A stretch of DNA of 64,000 bases. Source: Capilliphycus salinus. GTDB taxonomy: Bacteria > Cyanobacteriota > Cyanobacteriia > Cyanobacteriales > Microcoleaceae. Location of the stretch: NCBI RefSeq assembly GCF_047276495.1, contig NZ_CP178543.1:2666001-2730000 (forward strand), read 5' to 3'. Shown piece by piece: positions 15,990-23,584 of the stretch. The stretch's first letter is position 1. Each line of letters begins with the position of its first letter. The notes beneath the pieces are model-generated. The model saw only the letters and a program-made list of their open reading frames with translations. It searched no databases and was not told where the DNA came from. The translations under genes and the position numbers were made by a program.

Positions 15990-18215
15990 TCAACCAATTT
16001 TTTCCAAACAAACTAAAGCGTTATAGTCGGGAACCCCTTCGTCAGAACGCTTATTTTTATCCAATAAAACATTCCCCTCCGGCCAATGAACTTGAAGATT
16101 TCGAGGTGTCATCGGAGCCGTATAAATTCGCCCTTGATATTCGCCCCAATCATTTTTTAACAGGACTTTATCCCCATCTTTTAAGTTTAACTTTTCCGCA
16201 TCAATCGGATTGATTAATACCGCTTCTCTCAATGCTCCGGTAATGGCATCTTTGCGTTCTTGAACCATGCTATTAAACTGTTTTCCCCGACGAGTTGCTA
16301 CGAAGAAATAACCCGGAGGTAATTCATCAAAACTCGGCGATAAAACCGAGAAATGAGCCTTACCATCGGTTGTCGGAAACTTCCAACCAAAACAAAGATG
16401 TGAACCGCCATACTGAAACTGATCGCCCTGTTCTTTTAGATGTTGAATTCCGGCATATTGCGGGATGACTTTTGCAATTTCTTGACGCATTTCTGCGGTA
16501 CTTTCAAAGTGCAATTTATCCGATAATTCGGGATGAACTCGCCGTGCTAATTCCATCAACACTTCCCACTCGGGGCGGGCTTCTCCGACTCTTGGTCCGG
16601 GAATTTCGGGGCTAAAGATTACCCGTCTTTCGGTGCTAGTTTCTGTCACGCCTCCGGGGACTTCATAGCGGGTGGTTGCGGGTAATATGATCACCGTTTC
16701 CGTCGGTTCTAACAACATTTGATTTGAACAAACAATATCCATGTGAACCCGCAAGGGAATATTTTTCAAAGCGGTTTCTACATAGTCGGGATCGGGCATG
16801 ACTTCCAGAAAATTACCGCCAATTGAGAACAACACATCAAGTTGATTTTCCGCCGCAGCCTCAATCATTTCTGAGGTGATTAAACCCGTTTTGGGAGAAA
16901 CGTTAAATCCCCAATATTCGCTCATTAATTGGGCATTTTCTTCGTTAATTTTTCGCCCTCCGGGAAATACCGTAGAATAACATCCCATTTCCGCCCCGCC
17001 CTGCACGCCAGAATGTCCGCGAATGGGCATTAAACCGCACCCCTCGCGCCCGACAAAACCTTTAGTTAGGGCGAGGTTTATAATGGCTTTAACGTTTTCT
17101 TCGCCGCATTCGTGTTGAGTAATTCCCATACTCCAAACAAACACCGCTTTTTGTGCTTTTCCAACCATCTCAGCAAAAGCATACATTTCCTCGCGACTCG
17201 CCCCGGAAATCTGTTCTAAATCTTCCCAGGTTTGGCGGTCTAATTCGACTTTAAGTTGTTCAAAGTTTGCGGTATAATTGTTAATAAAATTGGAGTCAAT
17301 CCAGTTGTTAGCAATCAGGTGTTTAATGACGCCGTTGATAAAAGCTTGATCGCCGTTGAGATTGACTAAAAAGAAATCTTCGGCGAATTTAGTCCCAAAT
17401 ATTGCACTTTCAGGAATTGAAGGCACCCAGTAGCGTTCCATTCCGGGTTCTCGATAGGTATTCACGCAAACAATGCGAGTCCCGGCTTTTTTTGCCCAGT
17501 GCAAATATTTAACGGTAACGGGTTGATTGTTGGCAACATTTGAACCAAAAAACACTAATAAATCCGTTCCAATCCAATCTTTATAAGAACAAGTTGTTGC
17601 AGCCGCCCCAATGGTTGTTTTTAACGCGCCGGTACTGGGAGAGTGACAAATTCTCGCCGCATTATCAACATTATTACTCCCCATAGAACGCACGGCTTTT
17701 TGAACCGCATAATAGGTTTCGTTCACCGTTCCCCGACTGGTAACATAGAACCCCAAACGTTCGGGAGTTGAGGCTTTAATGCGTTCTGAAATGCAGTCTA
17801 AAGCTTCATCCCAACTGATGCGTCGAAATCCTTGATCGCCTTTATCCCGTCTCATCGGATAAGGAACTCGTCCCATTTCTCGCAATTCGGAACTTCTTTT
17901 TCCTTGCAATAAACTGACATCCGCTAATAGTTTGGGATCGAATTCGGACATGGTATTGAGTCGCAAAAGTCGCATCCGCACGTTACACAAATGAAAGCCT
18001 TCTAACGTCCAGTCTTTCATTCCCGTTGTTCCCAAAGAACAGCCATCACAAACACCATGATTGAGAATATCCCAAGCGTAGGATAGGCGATCGCGATTTT
18101 CCCAAACCGCCCTCACGCCTTCCCAATAGTTATTCGGATATTGTTCACCAATTCCAAAGGGCTTCCAACTCGCCCACAGGGAGGGATTCCAAATTTTCTT
18201 CGGTTTGTGCAACAT
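15990..18215 (-). CDS. YdeP/FdhF-like molybdopterin oxidoreductase, alpha subunit
   Basis: The 741-residue protein belongs to the DMSO-reductase superfamily. It has an N-terminal CDGC followed by a further Cys 18 residues on, then the long molybdopterin-binding body with GSNVANNQPV and GHSGVQGGAEMG and a C-terminal dinucleotide-binding domain (LKDGDKVLLKNDWGE). The pattern fits the YdeP branch of formate-dehydrogenase-like enzymes, whose physiological reaction is poorly known. The neighbouring fdhD gene supports a formate-dehydrogenase-type sulfurated cofactor. No dedicated electron-transfer subunit gene is adjacent. No twin-arginine signal is seen, so it is probably cytoplasmic. Confidence 0.85.
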   Translation of the reverse strand: MLHKPKKIWNPSLWASWKPFGIGEQYPNNYWEGVRAVWENRDRLSYAWDILNHGVCDGCSLGTTGMKDWTLEGFHLCNVRMRLLRLNTMSEFDPKLLADVSLLQGKRSSELREMGRVPYPMRRDKGDQGFRRISWDEALDCISERIKASTPERLGFYVTSRGTVNETYYAVQKAVRSMGSNNVDNAARICHSPSTGALKTTIGAAATTCSYKDWIGTDLLVFFGSNVANNQPVTVKYLHWAKKAGTRIVCVNTYREPGMERYWVPSIPESAIFGTKFAEDFFLVNLNGDQAFINGVIKHLIANNWIDSNFINNYTANFEQLKVELDRQTWEDLEQISGASREEMYAFAEMVGKAQKAVFVWSMGITQHECGEENVKAIINLALTKGFVGREGCGLMPIRGHSGVQGGAEMGCYSTVFPGGRKINEENAQLMSEYWGFNVSPKTGLITSEMIEAAAENQLDVLFSIGGNFLEVMPDPDYVETALKNIPLRVHMDIVCSNQMLLEPTETVIILPATTRYEVPGGVTETSTERRVIFSPEIPGPRVGEARPEWEVLMELARRVHPELSDKLHFESTAEMRQEIAKVIPQYAGIQHLKEQGDQFQYGGSHLCFGWKFPTTDGKAHFSVLSPSFDELPPGYFFVATRRGKQFNSMVQERKDAITGALREAVLINPIDAEKLNLKDGDKVLLKNDWGEYQGRIYTAPMTPRNLQVHWPEGNVLLDKNKRSDEGVPDYNALVCLEKIG

Positions 18216-18275
18216 GGGTCGATTTTAAATGATGTCTTTTATTAGTTTATTATAAAAAAAGACGTTTGGCGCATT

Positions 18276-18300
18276 GATCCCCCCTAGCCCCCCTTAAAAA
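18276..18300 (-). repeat. G/C-run palindrome (R'), left border of mobile array
   Basis: GATCCCCCCTAGCCCCCC followed by TTAAAAA is an inverted copy of the repeat that separates the 141-bp units further right. It abuts the left end of the first ISAs1 copy with no gap. Confidence 0.75.
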
Positions 18301-19633
18301 GGCAGGGCCGTTTCATTCTAACAAAATCCAAAGCCTAGACCACCTGTTATTAAGCCATCTTTGACCCTCTGTAATTGACACAAAGCCTAAAAGTCTAAAA
18401 AGATTAATTGCAATAGTTTGAAGAATCGATAAATTCGTTCGTGCTTGAAAGTGAGCTATAGAAGAATCATCTTCTTTGAAGATCACATCCTTGACCCAAT
18501 GCAAGCGATTTTCAATTTGCCAATGACCTTTTATTTTTTCAGAAAAATAATCGGCTTTTTCCCAAACGCTACTGATGTAGTAAGCGACTTGATGATAGTC
18601 CTTTTTACCTCTTTTACCCCATCTTTCAACTCGGATTAAGCTTTTAATTTCATACCAACTAGATTTCAGGGAATCTATACTCTTGAAGACAGCTACTTGG
18701 CGTTGAATTTGGCGACCATGACTTTTATCTTGCTCTATCTTGATACTCAAAGGCTCTTGATTGTGGGCGACAGACTCTAGAGCTTGATACAATTTTTTTT
18801 GATTCTTTTTGACGGTGATTAAGTAGTGATTTTTTGATTCAATAATTTTTTTAACGGTTTGCTTTTGGCAGTGCAAAGCATCCAGAGTAAATACTTGATT
18901 CTTCAGGGGAAAATCTTCGATGATTTCTTGGACTTGCTTAATTTCTGAACAGCGTTTGTTCTCAAAGCAATTTAATCCCAATACAACTTGATATTCTTGA
19001 CTGTACAAGGAAACAAATGAAACAAAGTTTTGATGAGAGTTGCCAAAATTGTCTACAGTGCTGCCTAAGCTTTTGCCATCAATACAGACCCAATCCCTCA
19101 AATCATCAGATTCACATAGACTACTAGACCATTGATTAAAAATGTCCTGAAGATTTGACCAGTCTACTCCCATCAGAACTCGTCTTATGGTTGATGAAGA
19201 TGGAACTTTTGGGGATGAAATCTTAAATTTTTTAACAATTAGCTGTTGATTGGCTTTGGCAAAATCTCCCATCGCTCTATACCCTAAGTATCCCTGCATC
19301 GCTGCCAAAATTACTATCAATAGCACCAACCATAATGGATGCCTTCTGCCCTGGCGGCGGCGAAAGTCCTTGACTTTTTTAAGTTCTTTAATTAGACTAT
19401 CCATAGATAAAATTTAAGAAAAAACTGGCGATTGCTATCATTTTACATCCGGCGCGATCGCCAGTTTTATTGTTCAATTCCCGCCTTTAAGAATCAGAGT
19501 GGAACAAGCCGTTTGAGTCAGGCGATCGCTATGTTTTTCTAAGATTTTAGGTGTTCTGAAGAAAAAAGGGGTGAAACTGCTTCCAATTTTAGCTCCTCGC
19601 GATCGCAAAATTTTAGAATGAAACAGCCCTGCC
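18301..19633 (-). mobile_element. ISAs1-family insertion sequence, copy A
   Basis: This 1333-bp element has terminal inverted repeats GGCAGGGC(C/T)GTTTCATTC at 18301 and 19633. It contains one transposase gene and about 200 bases of leader with a GGCGAT...ATCGCC inverted repeat. It appears identical to copy C at 22202-23534, in the opposite orientation, so transposition was recent. Unlike copies B and C it lacks a target-site duplication: the left flank is CTTAAAAA and the right flank is CTTTTTAA. Confidence 0.9.
18313..19404 (-). CDS. ISAs1 family transposase (copy A)
   Basis: The 363-residue protein has the ISAs1 layout. An N-terminal segment (KDFRRRQGRRHPLWLVLLIVILA) is followed by a DDE transposase fold with CIDGKSL (first catalytic Asp, about residue 108), TLDALHCQ (second Asp, about 174) and a C-terminal IENRLHWVKDV region holding the Glu. 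It should act on the inverted repeats bounding 18301-19633. The reading frame is intact and the same as copy C. Confidence 0.93.
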   Translation of the reverse strand: MDSLIKELKKVKDFRRRQGRRHPLWLVLLIVILAAMQGYLGYRAMGDFAKANQQLIVKKFKISSPKVPSSSTIRRVLMGVDWSNLQDIFNQWSSSLCESDDLRDWVCIDGKSLGSTVDNFGNSHQNFVSFVSLYSQEYQVVLGLNCFENKRCSEIKQVQEIIEDFPLKNQVFTLDALHCQKQTVKKIIESKNHYLITVKKNQKKLYQALESVAHNQEPLSIKIEQDKSHGRQIQRQVAVFKSIDSLKSSWYEIKSLIRVERWGKRGKKDYHQVAYYISSVWEKADYFSEKIKGHWQIENRLHWVKDVIFKEDDSSIAHFQARTNLSILQTIAINLFRLLGFVSITEGQRWLNNRWSRLWILLE

Positions 19634-20066
19634 CTTTTTAAGGGGGGCAGGGGGGATCTACAATGACGAAACTCAATACCAGTGACTTTCATTTGACAAT
19701 TGCCTAAAATTGTTCTATCTTAAAAATTAAAAGTATTTTCGCAATAACAAACAGTAACCTCAAAAAATAACCCCCCTTTTTAAGGGGGCAGGGGGGATCT
19801 ACAATGACGAAACTCAATACCAGTGACTTTCATTTGACAATTGCCTAAAATTGTTCTATCTTAAAAATTAAAAGTATTTTCGCAATAACAAACAGTAACC
19901 TCAAAAAATAACCCCCCTTTTTAAGGGGGCAGGGGGGATCTATAATGACTAAACTCAATACCAGTGACTTTCATTTGACAATTGCCTAAAATTGTTCTAT
20001 CTTAAAAATTAAAAGTATTTTCGCAATAACAAACAGTAACCTCAAAAAATCACCCCCCTTTTTAAG
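19634..20066 (+). repeat. Tandem 141-bp units U1-U3, internally deleted DUF559 cassettes
   Basis: Three direct repeats start at 19661, 19802 and 19943 with a 141-bp period. Each begins with the first 11 codons of the DUF559 gene at 21573, then jumps to sequence like that downstream of that gene (AAATTGTTCTATCTTA, AATAACAAACAGTAA), and ends in the R palindrome CCCCCCTTTTTAAGGGGG-CAGGGGGGATC. The fusion leaves a 14-codon micro-ORF. Unit 3 is interrupted in its R palindrome by IS copy B. Confidence 0.88.
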
Positions 20067-21401
20067 GGCAGGGCTGTTTCATTCTAGCAAAATCCAAAGC
20101 TTGAACCAGCGATTATTAAGCCATCTTTGACCTTCTGTAATTGAGAGAAATCCTAACAGTCGAAACAGATTCATTGCCATAGTTTGGAGAATTGATAGAT
20201 TCGTTCGAGCTTGAAAGTGATGTATAGGAGAATTATCCTCTTTAAAGATTACATCTTTTACCCAATGCAACTGATTTTCTATTAACCAATGTCCTTTTAT
20301 TTTCGTGGCAAAAACTTCGGCTTTCTCTGATAAACTACTAATGTAGTAAGCCACTTGATGATAATCCTTGTTTCCTCTTTTACCCCATCTTTCAACTCGG
20401 ATTAAGCTTTCAATTCCACACCAAGTCAATGGCAGAGAGTCTAAGCTCTTAAAAACCGAGACTTGGCGTTGAATTTGGCGACCATGACTTTCCTCTTTTT
20501 TCAGATTTACACTGAGTGGTACTTGATTACGTGTGATAGATTCGAGAGCTTGATACAACTTTTTTTGATTCTTTTTCACCGCAACTAGATAATGATTTCC
20601 AGAAGCTATAATTTCTCGAACTGTTTGTTTTTGGCAATGTAAGGCATCGAGAGTAAAAACTTTATTTTTTAAGGAGCAATGCCGGAGTAGGTCTTGAACT
20701 GACTTGATTTCTGAACACTTTTTGTTCTCCAAACGATTGCATCCGAAAACTAACCCATTATCTTGACTATATAAAGAAACGAAGGAGACAAAATTTTGAT
20801 AAGACTTGTCATAATTATCAACAGTACTGTTCAAGCTTTTGCCATCTATACAGACCCAATCTCTCAAATTACTCAACTCACTTAGTTGACCAGACCATTG
20901 ATTAAAAATATCCTGAAGATTTGACCAATCTACCCCGACTAGCACTCGTCTTATTGTTGATGAAGATGGAACTTTTTTGGAGAAAATATTAAATTTTTTC
21001 ACGATTAATTGTTGATTGGCTTTCGCAAAGTCTCCCAATGCTCGATACCCTAAATATCCCTGCATCGTTCCTAGAATTACTATTAATAAAACCAACCATA
21101 AAGGATGTCTTCTCCCTTGGCTGCGGCGAAAGTCCTTGATTTTTTTAAGTGCTTCAATTAGACTATTCATATCTAGAATTTTTTCACAAAAAGCTGGCGA
21201 TCGCTATCATCTTACATCAAGCGCGATCGCCAGTTTCATTATTAAAGGACCGATTGACCGATGAGAGTCAAAGGTGATGTTTTAGTTTGGCGATCGCTGT
21301 TTTTTTCTAAGATTAAAGATTTTCCGAAGAAAAAAGGGCTAAAATTACTGCCAATTTTGGGTCTCAGCGATCGCCAAATTTTAGAACGAAACGGCCCTGC
21401 C
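20067..21401 (-). mobile_element. ISAs1-family insertion sequence, copy B (diverged)
   Basis: This 1335-bp element has the same inverted-repeat ends as copies A and C but is clearly diverged inside. A perfect 9-bp target duplication, CTTTTTAAG, flanks it at 20058-20066 and 21402-21410. The target is the centre of the R palindrome at the end of unit 3. Confidence 0.9.
20079..21170 (-). CDS. ISAs1 family transposase (copy B)
   Basis: The protein is the same length as the other two copies (363 residues). Its sequence differs at many positions but keeps CIDGKSL, TLDALHCQ and IENQLHWVKDV with their catalytic acids. The frame is intact. Its divergence from the A/C pair shows at least two separate arrivals or an older local copy. 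Confidence 0.92.
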   Translation of the reverse strand: MNSLIEALKKIKDFRRSQGRRHPLWLVLLIVILGTMQGYLGYRALGDFAKANQQLIVKKFNIFSKKVPSSSTIRRVLVGVDWSNLQDIFNQWSGQLSELSNLRDWVCIDGKSLNSTVDNYDKSYQNFVSFVSLYSQDNGLVFGCNRLENKKCSEIKSVQDLLRHCSLKNKVFTLDALHCQKQTVREIIASGNHYLVAVKKNQKKLYQALESITRNQVPLSVNLKKEESHGRQIQRQVSVFKSLDSLPLTWCGIESLIRVERWGKRGNKDYHQVAYYISSLSEKAEVFATKIKGHWLIENQLHWVKDVIFKEDNSPIHHFQARTNLSILQTMAMNLFRLLGFLSITEGQRWLNNRWFKLWILLE

Positions 21402-21570
21402 CTTTTTAAGGGGGGCAGGGGGGATCTACAATGACGAAACTCAATACCAGTGACTTTCATTTGACAATTGCCTAAAATTGTTCTATCTTAAAAATTAAAA
21501 GTATTTTCGCAATAACAAACAGTAACCTCAAAAAATCACCCCCCTTTTTAAGGGGGGCAGGGGGGATCTA
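21402..21570 (+). repeat. 141-bp unit U4 with flanking R palindromes
   Basis: After IS copy B the interrupted R palindrome of unit 3 resumes (21402-21428). A fourth unit starts at 21429 and ends with R at 21539-21570. Its content matches units 1-3. It leads directly into the intact DUF559 gene. Confidence 0.88.
21539..21570 (+). repeat. R palindrome upstream of DUF559 gene, supplies its ribosome-binding site
   Basis: CACCCCCCTTTTTAAGGGG is followed by GGCAGGGGGGATC. The final G-run ends 10 bases before the ATG at 21573 and is the only Shine-Dalgarno-like sequence present, so the repeat probably doubles as the translation signal. Confidence 0.7.
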
Positions 21571-21572
21571 TA

Positions 21573-21956
21573 ATGACGAAACTCAATACCAGTGACTTTC
21601 ATTTGCCCTACGATCGCAACTTAGTAGCAAGAGCAAAAGAACTGCGAAAAAACATGACCGCAGCCGAAAAAAAGCTTTGGTATGGATACTTAAGAACGTT
21701 TAAATTTAGAGTATTACGACAACGACCAATCGCTCATTTTATTGTTGATTTTTATTGTCATTATCTCAAGCTGGTGATTGAAATTGATGGCGAAAGTCAT
21801 TTTACTAAGGAGGGAAAAGATTATGACAGCGAAAGAACTTCTATATTAAAAGGCTATGGGTTGAGGGTTATTCGCTTTACAAATCAACAGGTTTTGTTTG
21901 AGTTTGAGGGTGTTTGTGAAGTGATTGACGGTTTGATCCCCCCTAGCCCCCCTTAA
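21573..21956 (+). CDS. DUF559 (Vsr-like endonuclease domain) protein
   Basis: The 127-residue protein matches the DUF559 family: an N-terminal helix with MTAAEKKLWYGYLR, then FRVLRQRPIAHFIVDFYC, LVIEIDGESH and a last strand LRVIRFTNQQV. This is the compact PD-(D/E)xK-like core related to Vsr mismatch endonucleases, with D and E of VDFYC and IEIDG as probable metal ligands. The biochemical activity of DUF559 proteins is not established. The gene is bracketed by inverted palindromes. R lies just upstream, and the last eight residues (GLIPPSPP) and the stop are encoded by the inverted copy R'. Its first 11 codons are repeated in units U1-U4. Confidence 0.85.
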   Translation: MTKLNTSDFHLPYDRNLVARAKELRKNMTAAEKKLWYGYLRTFKFRVLRQRPIAHFIVDFYCHYLKLVIEIDGESHFTKEGKDYDSERTSILKGYGLRVIRFTNQQVLFEFEGVCEVIDGLIPPSPP

Positions 21957-21965
21957 AAAGGGGGG
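21935..21965 (-). repeat. R' palindrome overlapping the end of the DUF559 gene
   Basis: GATCCCCCCTAGCCCCCC plus TTAAAAAGGGGGG is the inverted counterpart of the R palindrome at 21539-21570. It encodes the C-terminal residues and the stop codon of the DUF559 protein. Confidence 0.8.
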
Positions 21966-22046
21966 AATGGAAAAAAAGGGAGAGATAATTCCCTGAAATT
22001 GTTCTATCTTACAAATTACAACCATTTTCACAATAACAAACAGTAA

Positions 22047-22172
22047 TATGATATCCGACTAATCAATAACCCAAAGCGTAGGGGCGGGTTCTACAATATC
22101 TTTAACGACTACTCCAAGATTGAGATAAACCCGCCCCACCCCATAACACGCATTAATCAACCGGATATCATA
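22047..22172. mobile_element. 126-bp MITE with perfect TATGATATCCG inverted repeats
   Basis: The element begins TATGATATCCG and ends CGGATATCATA, a perfect 11-bp inverted repeat. It is flanked by TAA on both sides (22044-22046 and 22173-22175), a likely target duplication. It interrupts the sequence downstream of DUF559 that in the other units reads CAGTAAC(C/T)TCAAAAAAT, so the empty site can be reconstructed. The core holds GTAGGGGCGGGTT and AAACCCGCCCC arms. It encodes no protein; the transposase that moves it is not in the window. Confidence 0.8.
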
Positions 22173-22201
22173 TAACTTCAAAAAATCACCCCCCTTTTTA
22201 A

Positions 22202-23534
22202 GGCAGGGCTGTTTCATTCTAAAATTTTGCGATCGCGAGGAGCTAAAATTGGAAGCAGTTTCACCCCTTTTTTCTTCAGAACACCTAAAATCTTAGAAAA
22301 ACATAGCGATCGCCTGACTCAAACGGCTTGTTCCACTCTGATTCTTAAAGGCGGGAATTGAACAATAAAACTGGCGATCGCGCCGGATGTAAAATGATAG
22401 CAATCGCCAGTTTTTTCTTAAATTTTATCTATGGATAGTCTAATTAAAGAACTTAAAAAAGTCAAGGACTTTCGCCGCCGCCAGGGCAGAAGGCATCCAT
22501 TATGGTTGGTGCTATTGATAGTAATTTTGGCAGCGATGCAGGGATACTTAGGGTATAGAGCGATGGGAGATTTTGCCAAAGCCAATCAACAGCTAATTGT
22601 TAAAAAATTTAAGATTTCATCCCCAAAAGTTCCATCTTCATCAACCATAAGACGAGTTCTGATGGGAGTAGACTGGTCAAATCTTCAGGACATTTTTAAT
22701 CAATGGTCTAGTAGTCTATGTGAATCTGATGATTTGAGGGATTGGGTCTGTATTGATGGCAAAAGCTTAGGCAGCACTGTAGACAATTTTGGCAACTCTC
22801 ATCAAAACTTTGTTTCATTTGTTTCCTTGTACAGTCAAGAATATCAAGTTGTATTGGGATTAAATTGCTTTGAGAACAAACGCTGTTCAGAAATTAAGCA
22901 AGTCCAAGAAATCATCGAAGATTTTCCCCTGAAGAATCAAGTATTTACTCTGGATGCTTTGCACTGCCAAAAGCAAACCGTTAAAAAAATTATTGAATCA
23001 AAAAATCACTACTTAATCACCGTCAAAAAGAATCAAAAAAAATTGTATCAAGCTCTAGAGTCTGTCGCCCACAATCAAGAGCCTTTGAGTATCAAGATAG
23101 AGCAAGATAAAAGTCATGGTCGCCAAATTCAACGCCAAGTAGCTGTCTTCAAGAGTATAGATTCCCTGAAATCTAGTTGGTATGAAATTAAAAGCTTAAT
23201 CCGAGTTGAAAGATGGGGTAAAAGAGGTAAAAAGGACTATCATCAAGTCGCTTACTACATCAGTAGCGTTTGGGAAAAAGCCGATTATTTTTCTGAAAAA
23301 ATAAAAGGTCATTGGCAAATTGAAAATCGCTTGCATTGGGTCAAGGATGTGATCTTCAAAGAAGATGATTCTTCTATAGCTCACTTTCAAGCACGAACGA
23401 ATTTATCGATTCTTCAAACTATTGCAATTAATCTTTTTAGACTTTTAGGCTTTGTGTCAATTACAGAGGGTCAAAGATGGCTTAATAACAGGTGGTCTAG
23501 GCTTTGGATTTTGTTAGAATGAAACGGCCCTGCC
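22202..23534 (+). mobile_element. ISAs1-family insertion sequence, copy C
   Basis: This 1333-bp element has ends GGCAGGGCTGTTTCATTC and its inverted match. A perfect 8-bp target duplication, CTTTTTAA, lies at 22194-22201 and 23535-23542. It is inserted in the R palindrome that closes the DUF559 unit. It appears identical to copy A and lies inverted relative to it. Confidence 0.92.
22431..23522 (+). CDS. ISAs1 family transposase (copy C)
   Basis: The translation is residue-for-residue the same as copy A over all 363 positions, including CIDGKSL, TLDALHCQ and IENRLHWVKDV. The identity implies recent duplication or ongoing gene conversion. The IS ends 50 bases from the stop codon of the convergent kinase gene, which it leaves intact. 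Confidence 0.93.
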   Translation: MDSLIKELKKVKDFRRRQGRRHPLWLVLLIVILAAMQGYLGYRAMGDFAKANQQLIVKKFKISSPKVPSSSTIRRVLMGVDWSNLQDIFNQWSSSLCESDDLRDWVCIDGKSLGSTVDNFGNSHQNFVSFVSLYSQEYQVVLGLNCFENKRCSEIKQVQEIIEDFPLKNQVFTLDALHCQKQTVKKIIESKNHYLITVKKNQKKLYQALESVAHNQEPLSIKIEQDKSHGRQIQRQVAVFKSIDSLKSSWYEIKSLIRVERWGKRGKKDYHQVAYYISSVWEKADYFSEKIKGHWQIENRLHWVKDVIFKEDDSSIAHFQARTNLSILQTIAINLFRLLGFVSITEGQRWLNNRWSRLWILLE

Positions 23535-23584
23535 CTTTTTAAGGGGGGCAGGGGGGATCTATAATGATGATCAATTGTTGTATT

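Noticed and set aside
18445..18639. 64-codon frame repeated in IS copies A and C
   Set aside because: It is antisense to the transposase; it repeats only because the IS is duplicated.
19661..21570. Regular direct repeats resembling a CRISPR array
   Set aside because: The repeats are contiguous 141-bp units without unique spacers, and no cas gene is present.
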